64,000 bases of DNA from Lentzea aerocolonigenes. GTDB taxonomy: Bacteria; Actinomycetota; Actinomycetes; Mycobacteriales; Pseudonocardiaceae. The first letter of the stretch is position 1, and each line of letters begins with the position of its first letter. The stretch is from NCBI RefSeq assembly GCF_000974445.1, contig NZ_BBOJ01000002.1:1-64000 (forward strand), in the 5' to 3' direction. The notes below the pieces were generated by a model. It did no database searches. It saw nothing but the letters and a program-made list of their open reading frames with translations, and was not told where the DNA came from. Shown here piece by piece: positions 53,705 to 63,169 of the stretch. Made by a program: the position numbers and the translations under genes.

Positions 53705-54676
53705 TCAGCGCGGAGCAGCCGGCTCCCAGCCGATCCCGCACGAACGGTTCAGCGTCAACCCGGTGAACACGGCGTGCACCTCGCCCGCCGTGTTCACCTC
53801 GAGCGGATCTCTGGCGAACAACGGGTCCGTGATGTCGATCGGGAGCTCGTCCTGAAGACGCCAGGCCCGGCTCGGTGCCCTGTCCGGTGGGAACCGCACC
53901 ACGAGGTCGAACCGGTCGCAGGGCCGGGCCGGCGTGCAGACGTAGTAGGGAGCGAACGTGGTGGGCAACCGCGTGCGGATCACAATCGTGTGCTCCTCGC
54001 CGACGCCAAGCGATCGGGGGAGGTCGAGGTCAAACCTGACTCGCGTCGATCCCACTCGCTCCGGTGTCCGCAGAATCGCGCCGCGGAGGACGTCCAGCCC
54101 CAGGGTGGCGAGGTCGAGCGGCTGGTTCTCGGCGATGGTCATGGAGAAGTCGACGGCGGCCAGGTGTTCGGTCCTGCTGACGACGCGGCGCTGCTCGATG
54201 ATCTCGGCCTTCTCCTCCCCCAGAACCACGAGGGTGACGAGGTCCGCTGTGTGCCAGGTCCATTCTGGCTCGCGTTCGGCACTGTCCGACTGCGCGAGTT
54301 CGATCAGCGTCTCCGCGATTCGACCCATCAGATGATCCACGTGACGGCGCGCGGTTCGCACGTCGCGTTCCATCTCGGCGGCCATTCGCGATATTCGCTC
54401 CTCGAATCGCCGCTCGCCGTGGTCCTGCAAACCGAATGCGGTGGCCGCCACGGCGGCGAGGTGGTCGGGCAGCACAGCGACGACTGCGGTGAGCGCCTCG
54501 ACGAGCTTCGCGCGTTGCACCGACTGACTGTCAGAGCCGGAGAAACCGCAGATCAGACGCAGCTCCGGACCTATGCGAGCGGCTATGTCACGGGACTCGA
54601 CGCCGTACCCCTTGCGCAGCGCCTTCAGTTCGGCGACAACCCGGCCGAGTCGATTCGACGTCCCGCTCTCACTCAT
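53705..54676 (-). CDS. Putative HTH plus beta-domain protein beside the defence genes
   Basis: A 323-residue protein. Residues about 8 to 75 look like a degenerate helix-turn-helix (VVAELKALRKGYGVESRDIAARIG), followed by a long helical segment (EERISRMAAEMERDVRTARR) and a C-terminal beta-rich half with two Cys (YVCTPARPCDRF) and a final conserved-looking SCGIGWEP. Similar proteins are common as hypotheticals in actinomycetes. It is convergent with the caspase-helicase gene, 23 bp away. ATG 54676 is used. A regulatory or sensor role is only suggested. Confidence 0.6.
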   Translation of the reverse strand: MSESGTSNRLGRVVAELKALRKGYGVESRDIAARIGPELRLICGFSGSDSQSVQRAKLVEALTAVVAVLPDHLAAVAATAFGLQDHGERRFEERISRMAAEMERDVRTARRHVDHLMGRIAETLIELAQSDSAEREPEWTWHTADLVTLVVLGEEKAEIIEQRRVVSRTEHLAAVDFSMTIAENQPLDLATLGLDVLRGAILRTPERVGSTRVRFDLDLPRSLGVGEEHTIVIRTRLPTTFAPYYVCTPARPCDRFDLVVRFPPDRAPSRAWRLQDELPIDITDPLFARDPLEVNTAGEVHAVFTGLTLNRSCGIGWEPAAPR

Positions 54677-54805
54677 TCGACTATTCCTCGTGATCAGGCC
54701 TGAACAACCGCTTGTTGACCGGCTACTGACCTTATATCGCACATTTCGCCGGTTCACGATGGCGACAGTCCGAGGAAGTCAGTCCCAATCGAAAGGCGGG
54801 TTCTC

Positions 54806-55180
54806 ATGAACAACGTCGCGAACGTGCGCGGGTTGCGGTGGAAGGCGTTGCTGGCCGCGGTGGGCGCCAGTGCCGCCACCCTGCTCATGTCAGCCCCGCA
54901 GGCCTCCGCAGACGTCTCCGCGTTCTTCGGCCCGAGCTACATCGGATCGAACTCCGGCGGTGCCAACCTGCGCACGTGCGGGACAACCTCGTGCGGCATC
55001 ATCGGCTACAACTCCAACGGCACCTCGGTGACGATGCTGTGCTGGGCCGACACGCAGTGGGTCTACCCGCCTCAGTCCGACTACGGCTCGCCGCGCTGGT
55101 TCCGGATCGCCTCGCCGGCCGGCACCGGATGGACGCACTCCTCGCTGGTCGAGAACCAGACTTCGGTGGGCCACTGCTGA
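54806..55180 (+). CDS. Secreted SH3-like domain protein
   Basis: A 124-residue exported protein. The signal peptide (KALLAAVGASAATLLMSAPQ) ends near ASADVS, about residue 36. The mature part has a bacterial SH3 pattern: GGANLRTCGTTSCGIIGY, then SVTMLCW and a closing WTHSSLVENQ, with four cysteines that could make two disulfides. Such small SH3b proteins bind cell-wall peptides. It is followed by a good hairpin terminator at 55197. Confidence 0.8.
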   Translation: MNNVANVRGLRWKALLAAVGASAATLLMSAPQASADVSAFFGPSYIGSNSGGANLRTCGTTSCGIIGYNSNGTSVTMLCWADTQWVYPPQSDYGSPRWFRIASPAGTGWTHSSLVENQTSVGHC

Positions 55181-55196
55181 TCTGCACGCCAACACG

Positions 55197-55231
55197 GGAT
55201 GGGCAACGGCCGGTGGAGCCGTCGCCCATCC
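55197..55231 (+). terminator. Terminator after the SH3-like gene
   Basis: GGATGGGCAACGGC and GCCGTCGCCCATCC pair at 13 of 14 positions around a 7-base loop, followed by the pyrimidine-rich TCCTTTC. It lies 17 bp after the stop. Confidence 0.8.
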
Positions 55232-55244
55232 TCCTTTCACGCCA

Positions 55245-55595
55245 CTATCCGGGCAACGAGGATCCACGACCCAATTGTTGACCGCACAGCTGTGCGATGT
55301 GTTGCGTCGCGTTCATCAGCGCCATGACGGTGGTGCTCTTCGAGTCGGAGATCGCGTCGAGTGCTTCCGCGTCCGACTTGAGCTGGTCACCACCCTCGTA
55401 ACGACCGGCCACACTGGACAGTGAGCCGGCATCGCTGAAGATCGCGTTGTCGAAGAACCCGTTGGCTTTGCTCACGCTCTGCCCGAGCTCCTGATAGCTC
55501 TCGCACACCTCGTCCTTCGTGGTCGGTGCGAGCGAGCAGCCCCCGAGAGCCACGGCGACCACGATCATCAGCAGCACTCCTCTCATCGCGGTCAC
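55245..55595 (-). CDS. Small lipoprotein
   Basis: A 116-residue protein starting at GTG 55595, which overlaps the stop of the upstream membrane-protein gene (GTGA). A lipoprotein signal ends at the lipobox ALGGC near residue 21. The mature part is a short helical domain (YQELGQSVSKANGFFD, then DAEALDAIS) with two further Cys (DEVCES and QLCGQQ). No enzyme motif is seen. It forms a two-gene unit with the small membrane protein. Confidence 0.72.
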   Translation of the reverse strand: MTAMRGVLLMIVVAVALGGCSLAPTTKDEVCESYQELGQSVSKANGFFDNAIFSDAGSLSSVAGRYEGGDQLKSDAEALDAISDSKSTTVMALMNATQHIAQLCGQQLGRGSSLPG

Positions 55596-55801
55596 CAGAT
55601 CCACACCACGAAACGGCCACCGCGGAAGAGGTAGATCGAGTACAACGCGCACAGGGCGCCGGGGATCAGCAGACTCGCGTTGACGTCGAAGCCCACGTAA
55701 AGGCCGACGGCGGCGAGGATCGCGTAGTACACCCAGGCGACCGAGCGCCGCCTTCGCTTCTGGTTGTCCTGTTGTGGTTGCTGTGCTTGGGGTTCGTCCA
55801 C
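55592..55801 (-). CDS. Small two-helix membrane protein
   Basis: A 69-residue protein with a Gln-rich, then Arg-rich cytoplasmic N-terminus (QDNQKRRRR) and two membrane helices, SVAWVYYAILAAVGLYVGF and SLLIPGALCALYSIYLF. Its stop overlaps the lipoprotein start. Function unknown. Confidence 0.68.
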   Translation of the reverse strand: MDEPQAQQPQQDNQKRRRRSVAWVYYAILAAVGLYVGFDVNASLLIPGALCALYSIYLFRGGRFVVWIW

Positions 55802-55920
55802 TGCGGCCTCCGGACGGTCGGGTTCTTCATTGCCTCCCGCTCGTCATCGGACGGAGTACAGTGCTGTTAACGACTTGCCGCAGGTTGTCACGGAACTGCC
55901 CGACTTTTGGGCAGACCGTG

Positions 55921-58152
55921 TCACGCCAGGGATGTTCGGGCACGCATCTCGCCGACCATGACGTCGTTCAGGCCGCGGTGCAGCTGGTCGGCCGCTGCCC
56001 AGTACGTTGCCGCCTCGGCCCGACGTCCTTTCACCGCGTCAACGTTGCCCAGACCAGTCGTCGCGCGGGCCAGCTCGTACTGACTCCCGCAGTTCCTGGC
56101 CAGCTGAACCGCGCGTGCGTAGTGTTCGGCCGCGTCGTCGAGCCGACCGGCCCGGAAATGAGCCCACGCTGTGCAGTTGGCGGACATGACGACGTCCAGC
56201 TCCAGGCCGAGTGCCGCGAACTCGGTCCGGGACTCCTCGGCGTGCCGCACGGCGTCTTCGCACAGACCGAGTTCCACCTCGGCCAGCGCCATGCCTCGCA
56301 ACGCGATCGCCGCGTTGCGAGGAGCATTCATTCGCAGGTAAGAGGCACGCGCTTCACTCAGGTCACGCACCGTCCTGCGTGGATCGCCTCGGTAAAGCGC
56401 GATCCACGCGATGTTGGACAGCGCGTCGGTCACCCCGCGCGAATCCTCCAGTTCACGGAACTGCTCCAGCGCCTCCTCGTAGTAGCCGATCGCCACCACC
56501 AGCTCGCCCCGGTCGGCATGGGCCATGCCCAGGTTGTTCAAGGTCATCGCGAGCGCCTTCCCGTCCCCGGCGACACGAGCGGCGTCAGCAGCGAGGAGAT
56601 GGATGTCGATCCACACGTCCCACAGCTTCGTCAGGAAGAAGAAGTCCCTGAGCAGGAACGCCAGCTGCCAGCACTGGTCGTGGAACCCACGTGCCGCCGC
56701 AGCGCGGCACAAGGCCACCAGGTTCGGCCACTCGGCGTCGATCCAAGCGGTGGCGGTCGCCTGCTCGGTGAACTTCACCGAGACCTCTGGGAGCGTTCCG
56801 ACCGACAGCGCCAGACGATGCCGGTGTGGTGCGAGGAACTCGTCGCTGGACTCGGTCAGCACGAGGCTGTGGTCCAGCAACCGCCGCAACGCCGCCGTCT
56901 GCTCGGCCGGCTCGATACCCGGAAGAAGGCGGTCGCCGGCGAACGCGCGCACGAGGTCGTGGACGGTGACGTGGTTCGTGCCGAGCGGTGAAACGAGGTG
57001 GACATCGCCGAGGTCGTCCAGCAACCGTCGCGTCTCCACGAGCCCCAGGTCGGCGAGCGCCGCCGCTCCGCGCACCTCCACGTCGCGGCCAGGATGGAGT
57101 GCCAGCAGTGCGAACAATCGCAGCTGGGCAGCGGTCAACGCCTGGCACGACAGACTGAACGCCGCGGCGACACTGCGCTCGCCGTCGTTCAACGCGCTCA
57201 GCCTGGACGCCTCGTCGACGAGTCGTTCGTCGAACTCCTCCAGCGTCCACATCGGACTGCCGTGGAACCGCGCCGCGGCGATGCGCACCGCGAGCGGTAG
57301 TCGGCCACAGCGATCAACGACTCGGGCAACGACGTCGTCCAGGGCTGAGCGCGCACGCTCCCCCGCGATGGCGCGAAACAACGACACCGCCGTTTCCGCG
57401 GGCAACACGTCCACCGTGACGTGCATCGCCTCGTCCAACGCGTTCAGCCGGTTGCGGCTCGTGATGATCACTCGACACCTCGGTTCGGAAGGCAGCAGCG
57501 GCGCGACCTGGCGCGCACTGCCGACGTTGTCGAGTACGAACAGGCATCGCTTGCCGCGCAGCACACTGCGGTAAAGGTTGGCTCTGGCGTCCGGATGGGA
57601 CGGGATCTGCTCGGCGGGGACACCGAGCATGCGCAGAAGTGGGTGGAACGCGTCCTGTGCGTTCGCGGCCTGCGCCTCGGCTGCGTGTCCGCCCAGATCG
57701 AGATAGGCACACCCGTCCGGGAACGAATCCGCCACGGTCCACGCCGCCTGCAGCGCGAGTGCGGTCTTGCCCGCACCCGCGAGTCCGGTCAGCGCACAGG
57801 CGACACCGCCCTGCTCGCCGGAGAGGAAAGCGGTGATGTGCGCCAGCTCCGCGGAACGGCCGACGAAATGCCGTGTGGACTGCGGCAGCCCGCTCATGGT
57901 GGCGGCCAGCTGACCCACCGACCGCTTGCGCGGGCGGTCACCGGCCAGTTCCACCAGCGCGCCGTTCGCTTTGAGCGCGTTGTCGCAGGCCTGCGCGAAC
58001 TCGCGGTTCACCACGGCACGGCCCGTCTCGACCTTGCTGAGATAACCCTTGCTGTAGTGGATCAGAACGGCGAACTGGGACTGGGACAGCCCCGCCGAAA
58101 GGCGCAGCCGCCGCAGCTCACCACCGAAAAGGGACAACTCCGCTACTGCCAT
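55921..58152 (-). CDS. XRE-NB-ARC-TPR regulator (AfsR-like without SARP domain)
   Basis: A 743-residue STAND-type protein. The N-terminal XRE helix-turn-helix (residues about 10 to 65, GLSQSQFAVLIHYSKGYLSKVETG) is followed by an NB-ARC ATPase with P-loop TGLAGAGKTALAL near 135, LFVLDNV as Walker B and GRLPLAV as the GxP motif. C-terminal tetratricopeptide repeats (NNLGMAHADRGELVVAIGYYEEAL and relatives) fill residues 520 to 740. ATG 58152 is used; an ATG 22 codons earlier is less likely. Such regulators are activated by ligand-driven oligomerisation and often control adjacent small secreted peptides. A small membrane-peptide gene lies directly upstream. Confidence 0.88.
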   Translation of the reverse strand: MAVAELSLFGGELRRLRLSAGLSQSQFAVLIHYSKGYLSKVETGRAVVNREFAQACDNALKANGALVELAGDRPRKRSVGQLAATMSGLPQSTRHFVGRSAELAHITAFLSGEQGGVACALTGLAGAGKTALALQAAWTVADSFPDGCAYLDLGGHAAEAQAANAQDAFHPLLRMLGVPAEQIPSHPDARANLYRSVLRGKRCLFVLDNVGSARQVAPLLPSEPRCRVIITSRNRLNALDEAMHVTVDVLPAETAVSLFRAIAGERARSALDDVVARVVDRCGRLPLAVRIAAARFHGSPMWTLEEFDERLVDEASRLSALNDGERSVAAAFSLSCQALTAAQLRLFALLALHPGRDVEVRGAAALADLGLVETRRLLDDLGDVHLVSPLGTNHVTVHDLVRAFAGDRLLPGIEPAEQTAALRRLLDHSLVLTESSDEFLAPHRHRLALSVGTLPEVSVKFTEQATATAWIDAEWPNLVALCRAAAARGFHDQCWQLAFLLRDFFFLTKLWDVWIDIHLLAADAARVAGDGKALAMTLNNLGMAHADRGELVVAIGYYEEALEQFRELEDSRGVTDALSNIAWIALYRGDPRRTVRDLSEARASYLRMNAPRNAAIALRGMALAEVELGLCEDAVRHAEESRTEFAALGLELDVVMSANCTAWAHFRAGRLDDAAEHYARAVQLARNCGSQYELARATTGLGNVDAVKGRRAEAATYWAAADQLHRGLNDVMVGEMRARTSLA

Positions 58153-58250
58153 GGATTGATGATGCCTCACCCGACAGTGAGAAAGAATACCGTTGGAGGT
58201 TCCGACCGGAAGCTTCACCCGGCGGCCGGAACATCACCGCCCCGCTCAGA

Positions 58251-58442
58251 TCAGGACGAGCACGAGCTGGAGGAAGTCAACGACGAGGACGAAGTGCGTG
58301 TGCATGGCTCTGTTACCTCCTGGGTCGCCGAGGAAGGCTGCGGAAGTGACGTGGAACCGAACCAGGCGCCGAGGACGAGTCCTACGACGAAGGCCAGCAC
58401 AACAGTTCTGCACAACGCGGAGACCGACATGAAAATGTTCAT
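58251..58442 (-). CDS. Small membrane peptide upstream of the NB-ARC regulator
   Basis: A 63-residue frame with a strong GGAGG ribosome site 8 bases before ATG 58442. One membrane helix (LCRTVVLAFVVGLVLGAWF) is followed by a Ser/Thr-rich tail ending SSSSLTSSSSCSS. It precedes the regulator gene by about 100 bp on the same strand. It is short and has no recognised family, so the call rests on the ribosome site and helix. Confidence 0.45.
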   Translation of the reverse strand: MNIFMSVSALCRTVVLAFVVGLVLGAWFGSTSLPQPSSATQEVTEPCTRTSSSSLTSSSSCSS

Positions 58443-59210
58443 CTCACACCTCCACCTGCACCCACTGACCGCTCTTGTTCCTCTTCTTCATCAGCTTTTG
58501 CTGACACCAGAAGCTTCGCTCGTCGGCAGACCGGAAAGAAGTGGTTTCCCGTGACCAGGATCAGCGGGAAACCCTGGAAACAGACGCTGAACAGACTCTC
58601 GGATGCTCCCCGCGGCAAGAGATGCGGGTCGGCCTCGGCACCTCGACGCCGAGCCCAGGACGAGCGCGACTCACTCGTGCAGGACACGGATCTGGCAGGT
58701 CGGAGGCTCTCGGCTCGCCAGGACCGTCATACCTGTCCCGTGGCGACCTCGTCCTTCTCGTGGCTTGGCTGACCACCGCGACCAGCGCACCGAGCCCACC
58801 CTGCGTGGCGAACCAGGGTCGATCGACCTTTTCCAAACAACAGCACGGCGCACGTAGGGTGGCGACCAAGCGAACAAGTGAGTTTCAGGGTGCGTCCGCG
58901 ACGCCTGGATCCATTTCCCAGGAACTGGAACAACAGCACCGTGTCGACGAACTGCCAGTAACGACCCTAAAGGCGAAACGGTATGCACGCAGCCGCTCAC
59001 CTAAGGTCATGAACATGAATTCTTCGTGCGCTCTTCACTTTCGCGATCACGGAAGCGATTCCGCCCTGCGCAAACGTCAAGGTGCCACACAAATCATTTG
59101 TTTTTGCACGCCAGATTCACCCAGGACCACCCTACTGGCACTGCCCCGAAAGTAACGTCCGCGATCCCACTTCAAATCTGTCCTGCGGAATCACTTCAAC
59201 CGAAAGAGGG
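58443..59210. other. Gene-poor spacer with one hairpin
   Basis: Over about 770 bp I see no convincing coding sequence on either strand: the open frames have ill-fitting composition, no ribosome sites and no recognisable motifs. Base composition is visibly less GC-rich than the neighbours. GGTTTCCC at 58543 and GGGAAACC at 58566 form a perfect 8-bp hairpin around 15 bases. It may be an upstream control region or decayed DNA. Confidence 0.5.
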
Positions 59211-61376
59211 TCACTCAGGCCGGAGCCGGCCCACTCGGCGCACGAGCAAAACGGCGAGCGGAATCGCCATCACGAGCAGGACACTTGTGGAGAGCAACCA
59301 CCACTGCGGCTCGTGGAGCCACAACGGCTCCGCCGGCACTCCGGGCACGCGCGAACGAACGTCCACAGTGGATGCCCCGGCGGCGTACCCCCATCGCGCA
59401 GGCGCCAGCCAGGACAGTTGCTCCAGCACCGGCCGATCGGTCACCGGGATCATCCCCCCGCACAACACCAATTGCGCCATGACCAGCACGACCAGCAACG
59501 GCATGACCTGCTCGGAGGACTTCACCCATGCCGACACGACCAGTGACAGCGCGCAGGACGCGAAGGCGGTGAGCCAAACCGCCACGATCAGTTCGACCGT
59601 CTGGTGACCGAGCAGGACGGCGTCCGCCGGCCCCGGTTTCACCGCCAGCGTGCCGACCACCAGCAGAACCGCCTGCACGGCAACGATGAAGCCGAACACC
59701 AGCAGCTTGCTCAGCCCGTACGCGGGCGGCCGCAATCCGGCCGCACGTTCGCGCAGGAAGATCGCCCGCTCCGCGACGATCTCCCTTGCGCCGCAAGCGC
59801 CGCCGGTGAAAGCCGCGCCGACGAACAGCAGCACGAGCATCTGCGTCGGTTCGGTGGGATCGGCCGCTCCCGGTGGTCCCAGTCCTGCCTCGCCCGGCAC
59901 GGCCATTGCGAGACCGGCGAGCAACAACGGGATGAGCAGGAGAAACGCCGCGTAGCCGGGATCGGCCAGGATGAGCCTTGTGTGCCGAGACACCAGCGTC
60001 GAAAGCTGGCGCCACACCGTTCTCGGGGTGGTGGCGGCCGGTGGTCCGCTTGTGGCTGTCCGCCGTTGGGGAGCGCCGGCCCTGATGGGTGCCGGCCGGC
60101 CCGCGGCAGCTTCGAAGATGTCGGCCCAACTGGCCGCTCCGAACCGGATGCGAAGATCGTCGGGAGCACCCAGGAAGAACGGTACGCCGCCAGGCGCCAG
60201 CACCAGGATCCGGTCGCATTGAGCGAGGTTGTCGGGGTTGTGGGTCACGACCACGACTGACCGTCCCGCGTCCGCGACAGCGCGCAAGGAGATCATGATC
60301 TGCTTGTCCAGCCATGGATCCAGACCAGAGGTCGGTTCGTCGAGCAACAACAACGGTGGCGATGTCAACAGTTCCATCGCGATCGACACGCGTTTCTGCT
60401 GTCCTCCAGAGAGCCGACGCACCGTGGTCCGCGCTTGCGAGGTGAGATCCACCTGCTCCAGCGCTGCGGCAACTACGTCGTCGCGTTCACGCCGCGTGGT
60501 GTCGGCGGGCAACCTGAGCTTCGCGGCGTAAGCGAGTACGCGACGTGCACTGAGCCGGACGTGCATCACGTCCTTCTGCGGTACGACGCCGATCCGTTCA
60601 CGGACTGCCGGGTGCTCGTGCACGTCGAGCCCGTCGTACCTGACGTGACCGTGCGTGGGCACGAGCGTACCGGTCAGCACCTTCAGCAACGTCGACTTGC
60701 CCGCGCCGGACGGACCCACCACCGCGACGAGTTCACCTGGCCGAACGTCCAGCGACACTCCGGAGAGCAACGGCTTGCCGCTGGGCAAGGTGAACCCGAC
60801 GTCGTCCACAACCAGGTGTTGCTTCGCTTCCGGCAACGGCGTGAGCCCGACCGGTGTGACCAGAACGTCCGTGGAACCGAAGGTGAGCACGTCGCCACAG
60901 GACACCACGGCGTCGGCCGCGAGGGGTTCGCCGTTGTGCAGTACCGGATTCGCGCTGCCCAGATCGGACAACCGCCAGCCGTCGCCGCTGTACCGCGCGG
61001 TCGCGTGCCGCCGTGACACCATCGGGTCAGCGAGCACCAGGTCGTTGCCGGCCGCCCGGCCGATGCTGATCACGCCGCTGGGCGGTCCGGCGGTACCGCA
61101 GCGGAACACCACCACCACCGCGTCCGCCAGCCGCACCACGAGCTCGCCGTCGATGCGCTGCTCATGCACCTGGCGCCCATCCACCCAGGTACCGCCGGAG
61201 CTGCCGTGGTCACGCAGCACCCATCCGTTGTCGTACTCGACCCGCAGGTGGTTGCGCGACACCGCCGGGTCGTCGACCACCACGTCGCTCGCCGCACCGC
61301 GCCCCACGAGCACCTTCACTCCCGGCGGGAACGTCCACGACCGGCCGCCCGACGACACCTCCAACTCGGCTGTCAC
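59211..61376 (-). CDS. FHA-domain ABC exporter (Rv1747-like)
   Basis: A 721-residue fusion. Two N-terminal FHA domains read phosphothreonine: VLVGRGAASDVVVDDPAVSR with NHLRV, and ISIGRAAGNDLVLADPMVSR with RHATA. The ATPase follows with Walker A GPSGAGKST, signature RLSGGQQKRVS and Walker B LLLLDEPTSGLD. The C-terminal 260 residues are an ABC2-type membrane domain with six helices. GTG 61376 overlaps the kinase stop. This is the architecture of mycobacterial Rv1747, an exporter controlled by phosphorylation from the adjacent kinase PknF; the gene pair here has the same layout. Cargo unknown. Confidence 0.9.
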   Translation of the reverse strand: MTAELEVSSGGRSWTFPPGVKVLVGRGAASDVVVDDPAVSRNHLRVEYDNGWVLRDHGSSGGTWVDGRQVHEQRIDGELVVRLADAVVVVFRCGTAGPPSGVISIGRAAGNDLVLADPMVSRRHATARYSGDGWRLSDLGSANPVLHNGEPLAADAVVSCGDVLTFGSTDVLVTPVGLTPLPEAKQHLVVDDVGFTLPSGKPLLSGVSLDVRPGELVAVVGPSGAGKSTLLKVLTGTLVPTHGHVRYDGLDVHEHPAVRERIGVVPQKDVMHVRLSARRVLAYAAKLRLPADTTRRERDDVVAAALEQVDLTSQARTTVRRLSGGQQKRVSIAMELLTSPPLLLLDEPTSGLDPWLDKQIMISLRAVADAGRSVVVVTHNPDNLAQCDRILVLAPGGVPFFLGAPDDLRIRFGAASWADIFEAAAGRPAPIRAGAPQRRTATSGPPAATTPRTVWRQLSTLVSRHTRLILADPGYAAFLLLIPLLLAGLAMAVPGEAGLGPPGAADPTEPTQMLVLLFVGAAFTGGACGAREIVAERAIFLRERAAGLRPPAYGLSKLLVFGFIVAVQAVLLVVGTLAVKPGPADAVLLGHQTVELIVAVWLTAFASCALSLVVSAWVKSSEQVMPLLVVLVMAQLVLCGGMIPVTDRPVLEQLSWLAPARWGYAAGASTVDVRSRVPGVPAEPLWLHEPQWWLLSTSVLLVMAIPLAVLLVRRVGRLRPE

Positions 61377-63169
61377 CGGGACGTCGTCGTGGTCGTCGAC
61401 ACCGTCGAGGCCGCGGGCAGCCCGGAGGTGGGAATCTCCCTGGCCAGGCCCAGCAACTTCGCCTCTCCGAGGGCGAACGTGCTCGCCCCGCACGTCTTGT
61501 CACCGCTCGTCACCTGGTACTGGAACTTGAGCCGGAGAACGCCGGTGAGATCGAGATCAAGTGGAACGGTCGAGCCGAATCCGACCGATGTGCTGGAGAT
61601 CAGTCTGCCGTCGGCCAGCACCTCGAGCTGGACCTTCAACGCGGTGCTCTCCGAGTTGTCACTGATGCCCGCGGAGGCGACGAACCTCCGGTAGCCCTTT
61701 GAGAGGTTGTACTCGGCGGCATACGTCCTCGTCGCGCAGTAGTAGGAGCCAAAGCTCGTACCGAGTGAATGCACGTACTGCTTGCCCCCCATACCAACGA
61801 CGAACGCATCTCCCGACGTACTCCAGCTCCCGGATGAAAGCGGCTGCGAGTCGAGGTGGACAACCACCCCGATGCGAGCCACAACCAGCTTCGCGCTGTC
61901 CCCGACTGGTTGCCCGGCAGCAGGTTCCTGGCTGAGCACCGAGTCCGGCGCCGCCTTCTCGTCGACCTGGTCGACGATCTCCACCTTCATCGACCTGGGC
62001 AACGCGTCCTTCGCCGCGCTGACGTTCTTGCCGACCAGGTCCGGCATCGTGGTGATCCTGACCTCGCTGGAGGTCGTGGTGGTCAACTCGGTGGTCGTCG
62101 TGGTGGTTCTGCTCCCACCGGTCGGAGTCGCGGCAGCCGCGCCGTTGCCGGAACTGTTCTCCTTTGCTGACATCAACGCGTAGGTACCACCCGCACCGCC
62201 CAGCAGAACGGCGATCGCGGCCAGAACGGGGAGGACTCGGCTTCTGCGTTTGGCAGGTGCGGAGTTGGAGGTGTTCGGCACGCGCAGCACCGTTTCGTTG
62301 TCGTTGCCGTGATTCAACGGGATGGCCGCGGGTGGCAGGTCGAGACGGGTGCCGACCGGCGCGTTCACCAACCGCGAGGAGAGGTTCAGCAGCACCGCAG
62401 AGACGAGTTCCGCTGACTGCGGCCGCATCGCGGGGTTCTTGTGCAGCAGGTTCGCGATGACGTCCCACAGCTCGTCCGGAACGCTGTTCGGCCGCCCGGG
62501 GGCCTTCTCACAATGGTCGCGCAACACCTGGAACACCGAGTCGCCCACGAACGGCGTGACACCGCAGCACAGTTCGTACAGGACGATCCCGAGCGAGTAG
62601 AGATCGGCAGCCGGGGTGACGTCCTTGCCGTCGACCAGCTCGGGCGCCACGTAGTACGGCGTGCCCGCGAGCATCGTGCTGCGACCGACCTTGGACGCGT
62701 TCGCCATCTTGGAGATGCCGAAGTCGGTGAGCCTGGGCGTGGAGGAGTCCATGAGGACGTTTTCCGGCTTGACGTCGCGGTGCACGAACCCCGCCAGGTG
62801 CACGCTGTGCAGGGCGTCCGCGATGCCCGCGCCGATGCGGGCGACCTCGGCCGGCAACAGCGTGCCCCCTGCGGCGTTGAGGGTCGTGCGCAGGCTGCCG
62901 CCCCGCACGAGGTCCATCACGATCGCGGCCGTGTTGCCCTCCACCACGAGATCGTGAACGGCGACGAGGTGCTGACCCCGCAAGCTGGTCAGGATCGCCC
63001 GCTCCTGGTGGAACTTGGCGATGAAATCCGGATCGTCGACCAGGTCGGGACGCAGCAGTTTGAACGCGTAAGGCGTGCCGCCCTCGTCCACACCCTCGTA
63101 CACCTGGCCCATCGCGCCGGAACCGAGGAGCTCGCCCAGCGTGTACCGACTCCCCAAAGGTCGCCTCAT
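61373..63169 (-). CDS. Ser/Thr protein kinase with PASTA and NPCBM-like ectodomain
   Basis: A 598-residue Pkn2-type kinase. The kinase domain (about 8 to 265) is intact: GSGAMGQVY glycine loop, Lys in AFKLLRPD, HRDVKPENVL catalytic loop, DFGIS and APE. One membrane helix lies near 310 to 332 (VLPVLAAIAVLLGGAGGTYAL). Outside are a Thr-rich linker, one PASTA-like repeat (MPDLVGKNVSAAKDALP) and a C-terminal NPCBM-like carbohydrate-binding sandwich (GGKQYVHSLGTSFGS). ATG 63169 is the start. It probably senses cell-wall glycan and phosphorylates the FHA-ABC exporter encoded next. Confidence 0.92.
   Translation of the reverse strand: MRRPLGSRYTLGELLGSGAMGQVYEGVDEGGTPYAFKLLRPDLVDDPDFIAKFHQERAILTSLRGQHLVAVHDLVVEGNTAAIVMDLVRGGSLRTTLNAAGGTLLPAEVARIGAGIADALHSVHLAGFVHRDVKPENVLMDSSTPRLTDFGISKMANASKVGRSTMLAGTPYYVAPELVDGKDVTPAADLYSLGIVLYELCCGVTPFVGDSVFQVLRDHCEKAPGRPNSVPDELWDVIANLLHKNPAMRPQSAELVSAVLLNLSSRLVNAPVGTRLDLPPAAIPLNHGNDNETVLRVPNTSNSAPAKRRSRVLPVLAAIAVLLGGAGGTYALMSAKENSSGNGAAAATPTGGSRTTTTTTELTTTTSSEVRITTMPDLVGKNVSAAKDALPRSMKVEIVDQVDEKAAPDSVLSQEPAAGQPVGDSAKLVVARIGVVVHLDSQPLSSGSWSTSGDAFVVGMGGKQYVHSLGTSFGSYYCATRTYAAEYNLSKGYRRFVASAGISDNSESTALKVQLEVLADGRLISSTSVGFGSTVPLDLDLTGVLRLKFQYQVTSGDKTCGASTFALGEAKLLGLAREIPTSGLPAASTVSTTTTTSR

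Noticed and set aside
58439..58687. Frame ending on the start of the small membrane peptide
   Set aside because: The overlap is tempting but the sequence is low-complexity Glu/Gly with no good start or ribosome site.
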